Positions 34,740 through 46,270 of a stretch of DNA of 64,000 bases are shown one piece after another. Position 1 is the stretch's first letter. Every line of letters begins with the position of its first letter. The translations under genes and the position numbers were made by a program. Below the pieces are notes generated by a model that ran no database searches, was not told the origin of the DNA, and saw nothing but the letters and a program-made list of their open reading frames with translations. Location: positions 191,198,816 through 191,262,815 of the forward strand of contig CP136066.1 in NCBI GenBank assembly GCA_032622095.1, read 5' to 3'. Source of the stretch: Siphonodentalium dalli. Its lineage: Eukaryota > Mollusca > Scaphopoda > Gadilida > Siphonodentaliidae.

Positions 34740-35237
34740 AAGGTTGCTTCATGCAATATATTGTCAAGATTGGACTACTGCAATGCACTTTTCGTGGGAA
34801 GTTCCCAAGAACAAATAACTCGTTTGCAACGTCTTCAAAACTCAGCCGCGAGGATTGTAGTGCGTGCTCCGAAATCCACACATGTTTCTCCAATTTTGAA
34901 AAACCTACATTGGCTCCCGGTGCGCGCGAGAATTGAATTTAAGTTAGCAACATTCTGCTACCGTTACTTTCAATCCTCTTCGCCAGCATACATCTCGGAC
35001 CTTCTTACTTTGTATAAACCGGGGCGTGATAATTTACGCTCCAAGCAAAAACAACTTCTGGCTGCTCCCAGGTGTAACTATAAGACAATTGAACGTCGCG
35101 TGTTCACACACGCTGCGCCAAGTGTTTGGAACTCAATCCCTCTCGATGTTCGAAATTCGCAATCTCTAGAAATATTCAAACAACGAATGAAAACTCACCT
35201 CTTTAGAATTTACCCACACACAACCAGCCGCAGATGA
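34740..35237 (+). pseudogene. CR1/L2-like LINE, reverse-transcriptase C-terminus and 3' end
   Basis: The frame encodes LSRLDYCNALFVGS, LQRLQNSAARIVVRAPKSTH, LKNLHWLPVRARIEFKLATF, YISDLLTLYKPGRDNLRS, RRVFTHAAPSVWNSIPLDVR and FKQRMKTHLF. This is the well-known C-terminal stretch of CR1/L2-clade LINE reverse transcriptases. The catalytic part is absent (5' truncation, usual for these elements). After TGA a ~130-bp 3' UTR carries AGCGCTTCGA...GAGGCGCTATACAAATAC and ends in a short ATT-type repeat near 35,368. The frame is intact, so the insertion is fairly young. A duplicated flank at 35,915-35,945 shows the empty site. Confidence 0.85.
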
Positions 35238-35369
35238 CATTGTATTATTATCCAACTGTGTGTGATTGCTATCATCCAGTGTTTATATATAACTTGTATA
35301 TAGAGTCCCAAGCGCTTCGATCTACACCAGGGATGAGGCGCTATACAAATACTATATATTATTATTATT

Positions 35370-36070
35370 ATAACATGAACAAATATCGACTGATATTCGA
35401 TTCGGTAAATGAGACTTCCAAAACAATATCTTGATCGAGTTCGAAATACGGCCTGGTCCGTCTCCTTACGGCCCTTTATTATTTCAAGTTCGTGATCGTG
35501 ATTTTAACTGCTGAACTGGGGTTCCTTCTCTGTATTTCGATATGGCCCACCAATACAAACTCATGTGTACAAATACACACTACTATCTTCGTTAAAAATC
35601 GGTGAAACTGCGTTCGATGAAATCAGCTGAACTGTACCCAATAACTTGCTGAACGGGAATTTGAACTGTTGAACGGGTGTGGTGGTCGGTCAGATGGTGT
35701 TTCCTGCCTGTATTTGGTTATGATCCATCGATTAAATGTCATTAGCACAACATACACCGGACGATCTTCGTGGTACGTATATAACAGTTATAGTAAGCCT
35801 CATTTATACAACCGACTATCGTCGTTTTAACTGAGTTAAACTGAAATCGGAAAATCTGCAGATCAACATTTTAGGTGGTAACCTGCCGACCAGCAGCTGA
35901 TTCAGCGTTAGGTGCACTCCGATAACATGAACAAATACGACTAATACTGTTCATATTTGGTAAATGAGACTTGCTCAACAACATCTTGATCGAGTTCGAA
36001 AATCGGCTTGGTCCGTCTCCTTACGATCCTTTATTATAGTTCATGTTCGTGAAATTGAAATGTCGTACAT
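35370..36070. repeat. Duplicated flanks and inverted tandem repeat
   Basis: ATAACATGAACAAATA(T)CGAC + ...GGTAAATGAGACTT...ATCTTGATCGAGTTCGAAA occurs at 35,370 and again at 35,925. TTTTAGGTGGT(T/A)ACCTGC occurs at 34,655 and 35,870. The LINE thus sits inside the first of two tandem copies of a ~0.55-kb unit. Confidence 0.65.
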
Positions 36071-36129
36071 GTGATTGGTGTGACACAGACATTAAGATCC
36101 ATCAATTAGTTGGACATTATAGGCTCATT

Positions 36130-37980
36130 TTAATAATTTTATCAGATTAAATTTCTTTTTAAATTTCTCTGCCTTTAGGTAGCAAGAACTTCTGCAAACT
36201 AGAACTTGTTAGCTAGTCTGTTTATGTACCCATATCATACATGTATACGATGACAGTGAGACGGAACTTGATATTTCTTGATTCCAGACAGTCTATAAAT
36301 ATTTTCATTTAGAACAAACACCCATAAATAATGTTTCTAAATTAGGGTCATTCCCGCAGATCAATGAAAATTTGGGCCGAGATGAGTTTCAGGTTATACC
36401 AAGCTCCCAGATGTCAACCATATCAATTAAAACTGGCGTATTGCCAATTGATTGCTCTCTGTATGGGTGGATAAGAATTCATATAACATTTAATTCCATT
36501 GGGCTGAACTGTTTGTGGCTGCTTTATTCTTCCTTGTAGTTTATGTATGGGAAAATGCTATATCTATAATTCAAACTTGTTTTTAACTTTATGACATAAA
36601 TGGTTCTCCAACTCATAGACCAAACACAATATTATAAAATAAAATGTATACAGAACGTAAATCGTGTACGATAATCAATTCACTCAATACCGGGGGTGCT
36701 TTTTCTGGGAGAGTGATCCACGGCGTCCCACTAAGTTATCAGGTCTGACATCCCCTTTGCCATATTGGCATAAACCATAAAACAAAATCTACACCCGAAT
36801 CATGAGTGGCGAGGATCAGCGCGCGTTATGATTTAATCAACATCATGGCGGCAGTTTTATCCAAACAGCAATATTTACGACAATGAATCACTCATTCGTC
36901 ATTCGTGGAATCGGGGAATTGTTTACTTGATAAATAATTTTGTGAGAGAGATCGGGACTGTATACAGCAATTATCAATGTCACTCAGCATGCAACTCAGC
37001 ACAGGTAACAACTCATGAAAATATATAAACCAAATAATTTATGGATTCCTATTTTGGTGTAGATTTGTGGGTTTTGCGAACGGAGTCGGATGTTGTGTGG
37101 ATTCCCGTCCATTCATTACTATGTGTAGACCGATATGGTCTGCGTGCGGTGTGAGAGTTACACGATACCAAGGTTTTGGTCTGTACACGTTTTAAGTGTA
37201 CATGTATGACAATGATTTATAACTAACAAGGATGAAGTTTACATGAGTAGCATTGGTTACAGAGAAACGTTTGTAAATACTCGACAACCAATTAAAGGAG
37301 TTATATTGTCTAGAAACCACCAAACGCAATCGGAAACCCCTCCCGAATGTGATTAAAATGACCAAAGTCCCATTCCGATCGCATAATAACTAAAAACTAA
37401 TAAATAATACAATCACCGGTTTTCGGATATCTCCGTGACCAGACTACGAGTGACGTCAAAATTGTCGAGCAATTTAAAAACAAAGATTCGGAGCCGGAGT
37501 TTATTGTGCCCACTGTGATAACGTAATCGTGGTAATCCGATACTAAAATGCAGAATGGGTTTGTGTGTGCACGGTGTATAGATTACGTCGCTATGCGATT
37601 AGTTATTTAAGTAACTAAGACATTGAGGTTCACTTTGGAAGTCATTATCGTATAGCAGACCATATATTTATTATAATTTATATGAATAAAGTAATAAGTA
37701 GCGCCTATGATGGTAGTTTTGGCAGCCATTATAATTAATAACTTGTCGCCGCGTGTTTGGTTAGTTGAATAGATGTTACTACAGTGCTAAATTTGATAGT
37801 CACTCAGCAACTGTTCATCAGTGTCAACCGGCGAAATTGTTTGAACTAAAATGGGACCCAAAGTGAGTGTTGATGGCAGCTGACGGTCGCATCAACTTGT
37901 TCGCAAGACGCGCCCAAACGTTATAAAGACACTGGCGGAATAATGTTAACTACATAATTAGGTGTTTCATTTCCAAATTA
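36130..37980. other. Non-coding; two dispersed repeat copies
   Basis: 36,130-36,600 is the partner of 4160-4640. 37,033-37,310 resembles 40,430-40,690 in the same orientation (ATGGATTCC, TTTATAACT(A/G)ACAAGGATGAAG, AAATACTCGACAACCAATT). No gene is seen. Confidence 0.5.
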
Positions 37981-37984
37981 TCAA

Positions 37985-38265
37985 TCATTCGTATATTCGA
38001 ATGCCACAATGCCACATAAAAATTACCTATTATGATTATGTAATACCCAGAAAAAGAAATGCTGTTCGTAGTTGGGAACTCTCTTTATTGTCTACCGATT
38101 TTAGATGACGGAAGCATGGACGCTCTTTATATTCAAATGTTACAATACCACACAAAAAATCACCCATGATACCTCGAAAACGATCACAACATTCATAATT
38201 GAGAACGCTCTTTTTATTATCTACCAAGTGCAGACGACCAAAGCATGGACGCTCTTTATTAGAGA
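37985..38265. repeat. 2 x ~130-bp tandem duplication with CGCTCTTTAT motifs
   Basis: The unit runs from ATTCGAATGCCACAATGCCA through TGAGAACGCTCTTT/GGGAACTCTCTTTATT to AAAGCATGGACGCTCTTTAT, and is repeated immediately. The CGCTCTTTAT word is part of a wider family between 32 and 47 kb. Confidence 0.6.
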
Positions 38266-38575
38266 CGATCGTTCGATTTTTTTCTGAGCTGAAAACAATT
38301 AAACAGTTCCTCTCTTGAAATTCGAAATTTTGCCATCTGAACGTAGAACAAAACAGAAAACAAAACGGAAAAATAACAAAAAATGAAAAACAATTCCCGG
38401 CCAAATATAGGTAGCCTTGAATTTGGGAGAGAAAAAATCCCGTTATGCCAAAGTGTCTAATTAATAATTATAACTAAAGTTAATTATTTTGTTTACGCAA
38501 TATTTTGACTGGAGGGATATTAGCAAGTGGTCGGCAGAGAGAAATCATAAACTTTTCAAGTGAACTGTAGTGGAT

Positions 38576-38880
38576 TAATAATAATATATAGCATTTGTAT
38601 AGCGCTTCATCCCTGGTGTAGCTCGAAGCGCTTGGGACTCTATATGCAGGTTATATACATGTACAGACATTATAATATTTACTATCAATGGATACGGAGA
38701 AAGATGCAATGTTGCTATTTACGGCTAGTTGTGTGCGGGTAAATATTGAACAGGTGCGTCTTAAGTCGTTGCTTGAAGATGTCGATAGAGTGCGAACGAC
38801 GAATGTCGAGAGGGATGGAGTTCCAGACACTTGGTGCGGCGTGTGTAAACAGACGACGTTCAATTTTCTTAACTGTATAA
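38576..38880 (-). pseudogene. CR1/L2-like LINE 3' fragment
   Basis: Read on the minus strand from 38,878, it encodes RRLFTHAAPSVWNSIPLDIR and FKQRLKTHLFNIYPHTTSRK with a stop, then the same GCGCTTCGA...AGCGCTATACAAATGC 3' end and an ATTATT tail at 38,576. It is the same family as 34,740-35,368 and about as well preserved, but 5'-truncated after 60 codons. Confidence 0.8.
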
Positions 38881-39046
38881 ACCTTCAAACATCCACCAAC
38901 ACTCTTATGTTAATTACCTTCGTAATCAGATGGATATGATTGTAATCTGGTTCGTCTGATTAATTCGCACTCTAATCAAATTTTGTTGATTTTGCGACAG
39001 TTGTCTGATTAATTCGCACTCTATAATTAGACTTTGTTTTTGCAGA

Positions 39047-39510
39047 TGAATCAAGCCTTTCTAGAGGCCAAAGCCCGCGAATTCTATCAGATCGACGTCC
39101 ACTGCACTGAGACCAGCATACGACATCTTGTGTTCTACACGGAGTGCCAACTCCAATTTCGCGCCAAGTCCAAAGTCTGGTACCTGGATGCAACATTCCG
39201 TGTCATCAACAGACCATGGTCTCAACTTCTGTCCATCCACTCATTCGTAAAATGCAACGACGATTACAAGCAGATCCCTTTGGTTTTCGTCATCATGGAA
39301 TGTAGAAAGAAAGCTGACTACCATTCAGTGCTCCTAGCAATAGACAAACGACTACCAGCAACCATCAGATTTCAACGATTTGTCTTAGACTTCGAGGCTG
39401 GAATGTGGCAGGTCACTCGACAACGTTTTCCGTGGTACCCGATTCGAGGTTGTGCTTTCCACGGGTCACAAGCCGTGTCCAGGAAGGTTCAAGATGTCGA
39501 CATTCATGTA
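39047..39510 (+). pseudogene. MULE (Mutator-like) transposase fragment
   Basis: The frame 39,034-39,528 encodes VWYLDATFRV, VLDFEAGMWQVTRQRFP and GCAFHGSQAVSRKVQDV. These match the DGTF-type first Asp, the second catalytic Asp (LDFE) and the GCxFHxxQAxxR signature of MULE transposases. The third catalytic Glu and the flanking zinc-finger and C-terminal regions are missing. The segment follows TTTGTTTTTGCAG (AG at 39,045-39,046), so it may be one exon of an intron-containing copy; frame loss after residue 155 is the alternative. No inverted repeats typical of MULEs are recognised around it. Confidence 0.72.
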
Positions 39511-39539
39511 AAATTATATTACATTTAAATAAAATAAAT

Positions 39540-41288
39540 TAAATTGACAATAATTCTCCAAAGAATACAAAACAGAAGAAAAAACGCTCTTTATTTGTAC
39601 ACATTTAAATTAAATAAGAAACACGATTATGTTTTCATAAATACTATATATTAATTGACAATAATCTCCAAAGAATACAAAAAAAACAGAAGAAAAAATA
39701 AACGTTCTTTATTTCTACCATATCAGGAATAAACTAGCACGGAACGCTCTGTTCTGGTCCAGGCCGTGCACATTGCTATTTGTTTGGGACCAAACACTAA
39801 AGTTGTTTTTATCTTTCAGCCAGCATATAACCAGAAGGGAGATATTCATCACTTTCTGCGGAAGGTGCTTTCCTTGCCGTTTCTGCCAGCCGAGCATATA
39901 ACTCTGACTTTCAACTACCTCATGTTACATATTTTATCATATTTTATTGAAATAAAGAATAATTTTTTTTTTTTAGTCTTCACTCATAATTTCGTTGGTC
40001 TGAAAACTAGCAGGTGCCGAAAAGTCCAAATTGCCGAAAAATCAGGTGCCGAAACGTCCAGGTGCCGAAACGTCTAGCATTCGTAATTTTTAACTCGTTG
40101 TGCGATTGGCTGAATTATTTTAAGCTCCGCCCACCGCTGTCACCGGTGACTGTGTCGATCAGCTGATCGGTCATGTTGACACCGTTGTCACGCGACGCAC
40201 TAATCAGTCATGCGACTTACCTCAGTAAAATTTTCGGAAACTTCCGCAATATACTTATATCAAAATAATAAACAAAATATGCTCAATTTTGAATTTTCTT
40301 GGCGAAATGGGTCTTTTAGACATATATGATTAGTATTATGAAGAGAAAAAAACAATTACAAAACAATTCCTTTAATGACTAGACTACATAGTTAGACAAT
40401 ATTCGATTATATATGAATTCAGTATTTTATGGATTCCCATTCAATATTTATTTTTGATCTAGACTGATAGGGTTTATAGGTAGCATCCAACAGTATATGG
40501 ATCCCATTTCATTCATTTATTATGATATACTATAGAATGTTATGGCATGCAGGCAGTGTAACGAATTACTCATTTAAAACGTTGTTGACCAACAATGTTT
40601 TATAACTGACAAGGATGAAGTGTACATGAAAAACAATGTTACAGCGAAAAGTTTGCAAATACTCGACAACCAATTGATTACCAGATAACATAATTAGACA
40701 ATATTTGATTATATATTAATTCAGCATTTTATTGAATTCCAGACTTATGGCCCTTTGTTAGATATGTTCCGGTATTTTTTTGGCCTCACTTTTTTCCAGA
40801 GTTATGGCCCTTTTCCAGAGTTATGACCCGGGGTTAAACTGAGAGAAATGCCCACTATTACTTCATTTTTCTCTAAATATAACCCATATTGAGCGTACAA
40901 TCGGGAGATTTGGCCCTTGCTTGTCGTTGTCCTTGTTTCACATCTAAATGATGCCAATATGAGCTTATTTCAGTCGCATGAAATAAGTTCACTTTGAGCT
41001 GGCTACTGAGTCCTCCCGTAGCACTAACATAATTATGTTTTGATAGTCATGGGATTCCCTGTTCTTTGGTAAGACTATGGAACATGTTGCTCCCGCATAG
41101 TCTGGGTTCACTCAGGCTGAGTCTTGGGAGTGTGGCTGTTAACATATAAATACCAGTACATCTTCTAAAGAATACTTAATTGATTAAAAGATTGATTCTT
41201 TGAAATGTAAATTCTGAATCCATTACTCGGAGCGAATGGAAGAATGAGCAGCCTGTTGCGTGGAATGGACATATTGGTTGCACTTAGT
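39540..41288. other. Non-coding with short dispersed repeats
   Basis: A tandem pair, AATAAT(T)CTCCAAAGAATACA followed by ACAGAAGAAAAAA...ACG(C/T)TCTTTATT, lies at about 39,549 and 39,658. A copy of the 31.96-kb repeat follows at 39,705-39,800. CAGGTGCCGAAACGTC repeats two to three times at about 40,010-40,077. 40,430-40,690 pairs with 37,033-37,310. Confidence 0.5.
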
Positions 41289-41674
41289 TATATTAAGGTG
41301 GTTAAGATGTGGACTGCTCACCATTGATAGTCACGACATTTTCCCCGGAAAACTATCTTTCACACATGAAGCTACATATTCATACTTAAACTGGTGAGAA
41401 AATTTAGACAACGTAACTGAATACTGTGTATGCAATTTGAAGCACATCCCGGTTTTAAAATCAAAAACAACTTTCTCACCGAAACAAACTTTTTGAGGTA
41501 ACAAACCAATGAGTTAAACAAACCAATTGGTTCACTAGATAACACTGTCAGCTGTTTAGTATTTGTGATTTTCACTGAAAACGAAATTAGCAACAACAGC
41601 TGCTTGGAGTGTGTGTATGATCATTTAGATACTTCGGAATGCAGATTGCCTTCGTCGCTGTACTGTTGGCGTTA
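41289..41674 (+). repeat. ~385-bp repeat Y, first copy
   Basis: Very similar along its whole length, by eye about nine in ten bases, to 45,482-45,863 in the same orientation. Shared runs include GGAAAACTATCTTT, AACTGGTGAGAAAATTTAGA + CAACGTAACTGAATACTGT and CCAATTGGTTCACTAGATAA. The two copies bracket the PAN exon and the LINE at 43-45 kb. Confidence 0.75.
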
Positions 41675-42298
41675 AAGGCAGTCACGTGATCGTTTCGCTT
41701 GGTCACGAGAGAAAACGATAGGTCATTTCAGGCGTTAGGTCGCATGTCACCTAATGTTGACTCCCATGTACGAACAAGTGCTCTTAGAGATTCCGGCAAT
41801 AAGTGACGCTCATTTTATTATGAATTTGACCCGGTTGAATCAATAGTCAACTTGAGATAGAATCCAAGGTAGACAACATATCCTCGCGCAAATAGGTTCA
41901 TATTGGACCGAAATATTAACATAGATTCATATTGGACTTATTTTATTCTTAAATATGCCCATTTTGAACTTATACCCATGTAGATTAAATAGTGCCAACG
42001 TGGTCTTATTTAGTATGGACATAGTCCCATAATGGACTGTTTAAAACGCGTTTTATGTCCATATAGAACGTATATTGAGATTAAATAATGCCAATATCAG
42101 CTTGTTTTGTTCATTGAAATAAGTCTGTTATTTTCACGAGAACCGGCTGGCGTGGAATATTTTATAACCTGAGCGCCACCTTAAGTATAATTTAGTGCGT
42201 CATTAACTGTAGTATGTTGAATTTTCCGTCAGTAAACAACATTTGGGGTTGTCGGGAAAGAATTTCATCGCAACTCACTCCGAGATCGAACCGTCCAC

Positions 42299-42601
42299 AT
42301 GCCATACACATTCGATATGTTCTGGCTTTTTGTCTCAAATGTATTGCTTTTAGGTCTGTGTTTTACCGCCGCACATGCAAGTGTGTCAGTAGCAAAAGTT
42401 GAACCTGGGCCAATCTGGGAGAATTATGATATTATAGTGATTTCGAATATTGTTCGATGTGAGGCAATGTGTTCTTACCAACGCCGATGTTCAAATTTCT
42501 ATTATGACGTCAGGCGAAAATCGTGCCACTTGATCGAAACTGGAGCACTGCAAATTACACAAACAAATCATACATTATTTGGTGTGACTTCACAAGCACA
42601 G
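42299..42601 (+). CDS. Signal peptide + PAN/apple domain exon
   Basis: The ATG at 42,299 (or the in-frame ATG at 42,317) opens a hydrophobic segment, FWLFVSNVLLLGLCFTAA, with a small-residue cleavage region after it: a clear secretory signal. A PAN/apple-like unit follows, VRCEAMCSYQRRCSNFYYDV + RRKSCHLIETG, with the CxxxC...C...F.Y....C pattern. Coding ends at ACACAG|GTGAGT with no leftover base. PAN modules mediate protein or carbohydrate contacts in extracellular proteins. The phase-0 end fits the exon at 52,163. Together with the Thr-rich exon at 57.8 kb the model is a secreted or membrane-anchored mucin-like adhesion protein. Other exons may be missed. Confidence 0.75.
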
Positions 42602-42929
42602 GTGAGTACAATATACGTGTGAGCTATATATATAGTAAGGGGGAAGAGAAATGCCTAGAATGGCACTTCAATATTTAAAAGTAGTGTTTTATGTGTAATT
42701 ATTATAGGTAAGTGTGTGTCTGACCAGGTCACACGACTGCAAATGTAAACGATGACACACTAGAATGACAGATACCAAGTCAGAGGACTGCACTGGCAGG
42801 GGAACAACATACATGTTGCTTAGTCAAAGGTTTTAGTAAAAACGAACGGATTTAAGCACATTCGTTATATAACTTGACCCATATAATAATGGTGGTGCAT
42901 AATGTATGCATGTCAATAACAATAGAAGA

Positions 42930-43255
42930 GGGTGCGGGGTCAGATTCAGATGTTTATTACGCCTTTCGTCGCATTTGACATAACAGGCGATTCAATTTCA
43001 AACAGTGTACATATTACATAATATAAATGTGAGGTAACATAATATACATACACAATATAGGTTGGAGTTATTAGTGTACTACATGTACATGGTATATTGA
43101 TTGAGGGTATACTATCTTATAATGTGATAATGTTATCTTATAATTATTGGGGGTATATAATGTATGTGGGGCGATTCCCTGTACATGTGTTGTATGAGGG
43201 TTGGCATTTGTTGTTGTTGTTGTTTTGTTGTTTTGTTTTTGTTTTTCATTGAGCC
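42930..43255 (-). repeat. LINE 3' untranslated region
   Basis: Downstream (minus strand) of the LINE ORF. Contains (CAA)n and AT-rich sequence, ending ...GCGACGAAAGGCGTAATAAA + CATCTGAATCTGACC near 42,930. The ATCTGA doublet resembles the short 3' microsatellite tails of poly(A)-less LINEs. Confidence 0.55.
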
Positions 43256-45112
43256 TCAGGAGTGGATCATTAGTGTTTGGGCCTTTTTTAGATATATTGA
43301 TAGATTTACTATGATCTTTCTGTTATTTGTATCGAAGAGGTCATATAATTTAATTGTGTTCGGTCGGTTGCGATAGTAGGCTTTCAAATATTTAGTTCTG
43401 AGGGCAGTTAACCGAGGGCAGTTCATAACAAGGTGGTATTCATCGCCGAGTTCATCCATACAAAGAGTGCATCTTCGTTCTGAGTATGGGGTGTTTGTCC
43501 AAGAACCAGTTTCCACCGGAAGTCGGTGGTTTCTGGTTCTGAATCTCAGTAGTGGCAGGACGATATTGTTATCATCGAGAGATAGATATCGTGGTCTGCC
43601 GAAATTTGGCTTTATGCATCTATAAAATGCATATTTATTTGATTTTTCCATAGATGCTCGCCAGTCTGATATATAGATGTCCATAGTTCTGGTTTTTATG
43701 GCATTGGCAAACATTTTTGTGCTACTAACTGTTTGGTTTCTCCACGTATATGACATGCCCAGTTTATTCAGTTCAGTATTTACAAATTCTAGCCAGGGGA
43801 TTTTCACATTTTCTAGAATGCGTACATTCATCATTATATTGTAAAGCATAAATGGGAGTCGGGTGCTTTCCATCGTGATTATTCTGCTCCAGAACATTAA
43901 TAATTTAGTTTTTATTGTCAGAGAAATTGGTTTAATTCCCAGCTCCCCGTAAATGAACACTTCCGGTGTGGTCTTGTTTAGGTTAAATATGAATCTCAAG
44001 AACCATGTTTCTAGTTTCCGGAAGCACTCTAAGTTTTCAAAGCCCCATATCTCGGCTCCATATGTCATAATCGGCACGATTGATTTTTCATAGATATCTA
44101 GAATCGTTTCGACGGACAGTTTGTTACTTCGCGAGGTGTTAATCAAAGCATACATTGCCTTCTTGACATTACTGCACCGTGTGTTTCTTTCAGTTGCGAA
44201 GTTACCGTTTTTATTGAATTCTGTGCCTAGATATTTATAAGTGTTTACGGTTTCAATTATGTCGGTATTTATGTGGAATTCAATATCTTTGTTTCTGGTT
44301 CGTTTTTTACCAAAAATTACGATTTTCGTTTTTGATGGGTTAATTTTTAGTTTCCAGATGTTGCAGTATTGTGCAAATCTGTTTAGTGAATGTTGAAGGC
44401 CTTCCTTTGAGTTGGATACGAGTACGGTGTCATCTGCATATAACAATATAAGAAGTTTCAGGTAATATCCCGTGTCAGATTTTCTCACTTTATGCAAGTC
44501 GAAACCGTTACACCCGTGCCCTGCTAGGTAGTCATGTAAGTCATTGAGGTAGAGAGAGAAAAGTATCGGTGAAAGACAGTCACCTTGTTTTACTCCAATG
44601 GAACTATGGAATAAACTAGATATGTTATCATCTACTCTCACGCACGTTTTCATATTTTGGTATAGACCTTTTACAGCTCGAAGTATGTTTCCAGATAAAT
44701 GGTAGTGTTGTAATTTGCCCCATAGACCTTTCCTCCAAACTGTATCGAACGCTTTAGTAAAGTCAATAAATGCACAGAAAAGGTTATCTTTGTTCAAATC
44801 AGCTAATTTGATGAGGGCGTGGAGGTTGAACATATGGTCTGTTGTGCTATAGCCTTTCCGGAATCCGGCTTGGGTTTCTGATTGAAATTTATTCATGTCT
44901 ATGAATTTGGATATACGCTTACAAAGAATACTAGTGTATACTTTTGACATACAACTGAGGAGAGTTATTTTCCTATAGTTATCGGCATCCAGTGGATCTT
45001 TTCTGTTTTTGAACGGGGTACATACCGAGGACAGGGTCCCAATTACGTGCAGACACCTGGTTCCCTTTGTTCTTAGCATACATTTATCGCGGAGAGAGAA
45101 CGTACTGACCAA
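43256..45112 (-). CDS. Non-LTR retrotransposon (LINE) ORF2, reverse transcriptase, 5'-truncated
   Basis: A 618-codon open frame. Reverse-transcriptase motifs run in order: NYRKITLLSC (45-54), AGFRKGYSTTDHMF (82-95), FIDFTKAFDTVW with the first catalytic Asp (115-126), GVKQGDCLSPILFSLYLNDL (173-192), LLYADDTVLVS (223-233) and YKYLGTEF (RT-7-like). The C-terminal part has LLRFRTRNHRLPVETGSWTN and a CTLC...GDEYH...NC knuckle. The apurinic endonuclease that should precede the RT is absent, and the first ~30 residues do not match LINEs, so the copy is truncated at about 45,030-45,110. It is otherwise uninterrupted, implying recent activity. It lies antisense in the large intron of the PAN gene. 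The clade (Jockey-like or related) is not settled. Confidence 0.88.
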   Translation of the reverse strand: MVSTFSLRDKCMLRTKGTRCLHVIGTLSSVCTPFKNRKDPLDADNYRKITLLSCMSKVYTSILCKRISKFIDMNKFQSETQAGFRKGYSTTDHMFNLHALIKLADLNKDNLFCAFIDFTKAFDTVWRKGLWGKLQHYHLSGNILRAVKGLYQNMKTCVRVDDNISSLFHSSIGVKQGDCLSPILFSLYLNDLHDYLAGHGCNGFDLHKVRKSDTGYYLKLLILLYADDTVLVSNSKEGLQHSLNRFAQYCNIWKLKINPSKTKIVIFGKKRTRNKDIEFHINTDIIETVNTYKYLGTEFNKNGNFATERNTRCSNVKKAMYALINTSRSNKLSVETILDIYEKSIVPIMTYGAEIWGFENLECFRKLETWFLRFIFNLNKTTPEVFIYGELGIKPISLTIKTKLLMFWSRIITMESTRLPFMLYNIMMNVRILENVKIPWLEFVNTELNKLGMSYTWRNQTVSSTKMFANAIKTRTMDIYISDWRASMEKSNKYAFYRCIKPNFGRPRYLSLDDNNIVLPLLRFRTRNHRLPVETGSWTNTPYSERRCTLCMDELGDEYHLVMNCPRLTALRTKYLKAYYRNRPNTIKLYDLFDTNNRKIIVNLSIYLKKAQTLMIHS

Positions 45113-45136
45113 TAAGAATAAAATAAAATAACCACA

Positions 45137-46270
45137 TTTATGAAATTTGCACTATAAAACATTAACTTTATAGATACGGGTGTTGGCGGTGGGTATGCTG
45201 TTAAAATATTCACCTCCGTCAAAAACAGCCATAAACAGAATGAATAGTAAGATATAGACAGACCTTGTTCCTATGCCAATCAGAAATATGGCATAAACAG
45301 TGTGTTATTGTAATATTCCCCCCCTTTGTTATATAAACAGAAGCACAAAACGTTACGTCACCTGGCTTTTGTGTAGATCCGGCTATGGTAAACATAAAGA
45401 GCGTTATTTGTTAATGTTTTCCTCATATTGCGCAACCTCTGTAACACAAACAGGCCCTTGTTTACGCGCTGATTATTATTATATTAAAGTTGTTAAGACG
45501 TGGACTGCTCAGCATTGATAGTCACGGCATTTTCCCCGGAAAACTATCTTTTACACATGAAGCTACATATACATACTTCAACTGGTGAGAAAATTTAGAC
45601 AACGTAACTGAATACTGTTTATGCAATTTGAAGCACATCCAGGTTTTAAAATCAAAAACAACTTTCTCACTGAAACAAACTATTTGGGGTAACAAACCAA
45701 TGAGTTTAACAAACCAATTGGTTCACTAGATAACAATGTCAGCTTTATAGTATTTGTGATTTTCACTGAAAACAAAATTAGCAACAACGGCTGCTTGGAG
45801 TGTGTGTGTGACCATTTAGATACTTCGGAATGCAGATTGCCTTCATCGCTGTACAGTTGGCGTATGAAATTTGCACTATAAGACATTAACTTTAAAGATA
45901 CTGGCGGTGGGTATGGTGTTAAAATAATCACCTCCGTCAAAAACCGCCATAAACAGAATGAATAGTAAGATATAGACAGACTTTGTTCCTATGACAATCA
46001 GAAATATGGCATAAACAGTGTGTTATTGTAATACCCCCATTTGTTATGTAAACAGAAGCACAAAACGTTACGTCACCTGACTTTTGTTTAGATCCGGCTA
46101 TGATAAACATAAAGAGCGTTATTTGTTAATGTTTTCCTCATATGGAAATAATAAAGAGCGTTTATATCATTTTTGTGTGATTAAGCAATATAATTGCGCT
46201 GTGTTATATAAACAGAAGCGCAACCTCTGTAACACAAACATGCTCTTGTTTACGCGCTGATTATGTTTGG
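45137..46270 (+). repeat. X-Y-X' tandem duplication
   Basis: X (45,137-45,481) and X' (45,865-46,270) share ATGAAATTTGCACTATAA and CACCTCCGTCAAAAAC and onward for about 340 bp. X' has an ~70-bp insert with GAAATAATAAAGAGCGTTTA. Y (45,482-45,863) lies between them and has a distant copy at 41,289. The period is about 728 bp. Confidence 0.8.
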
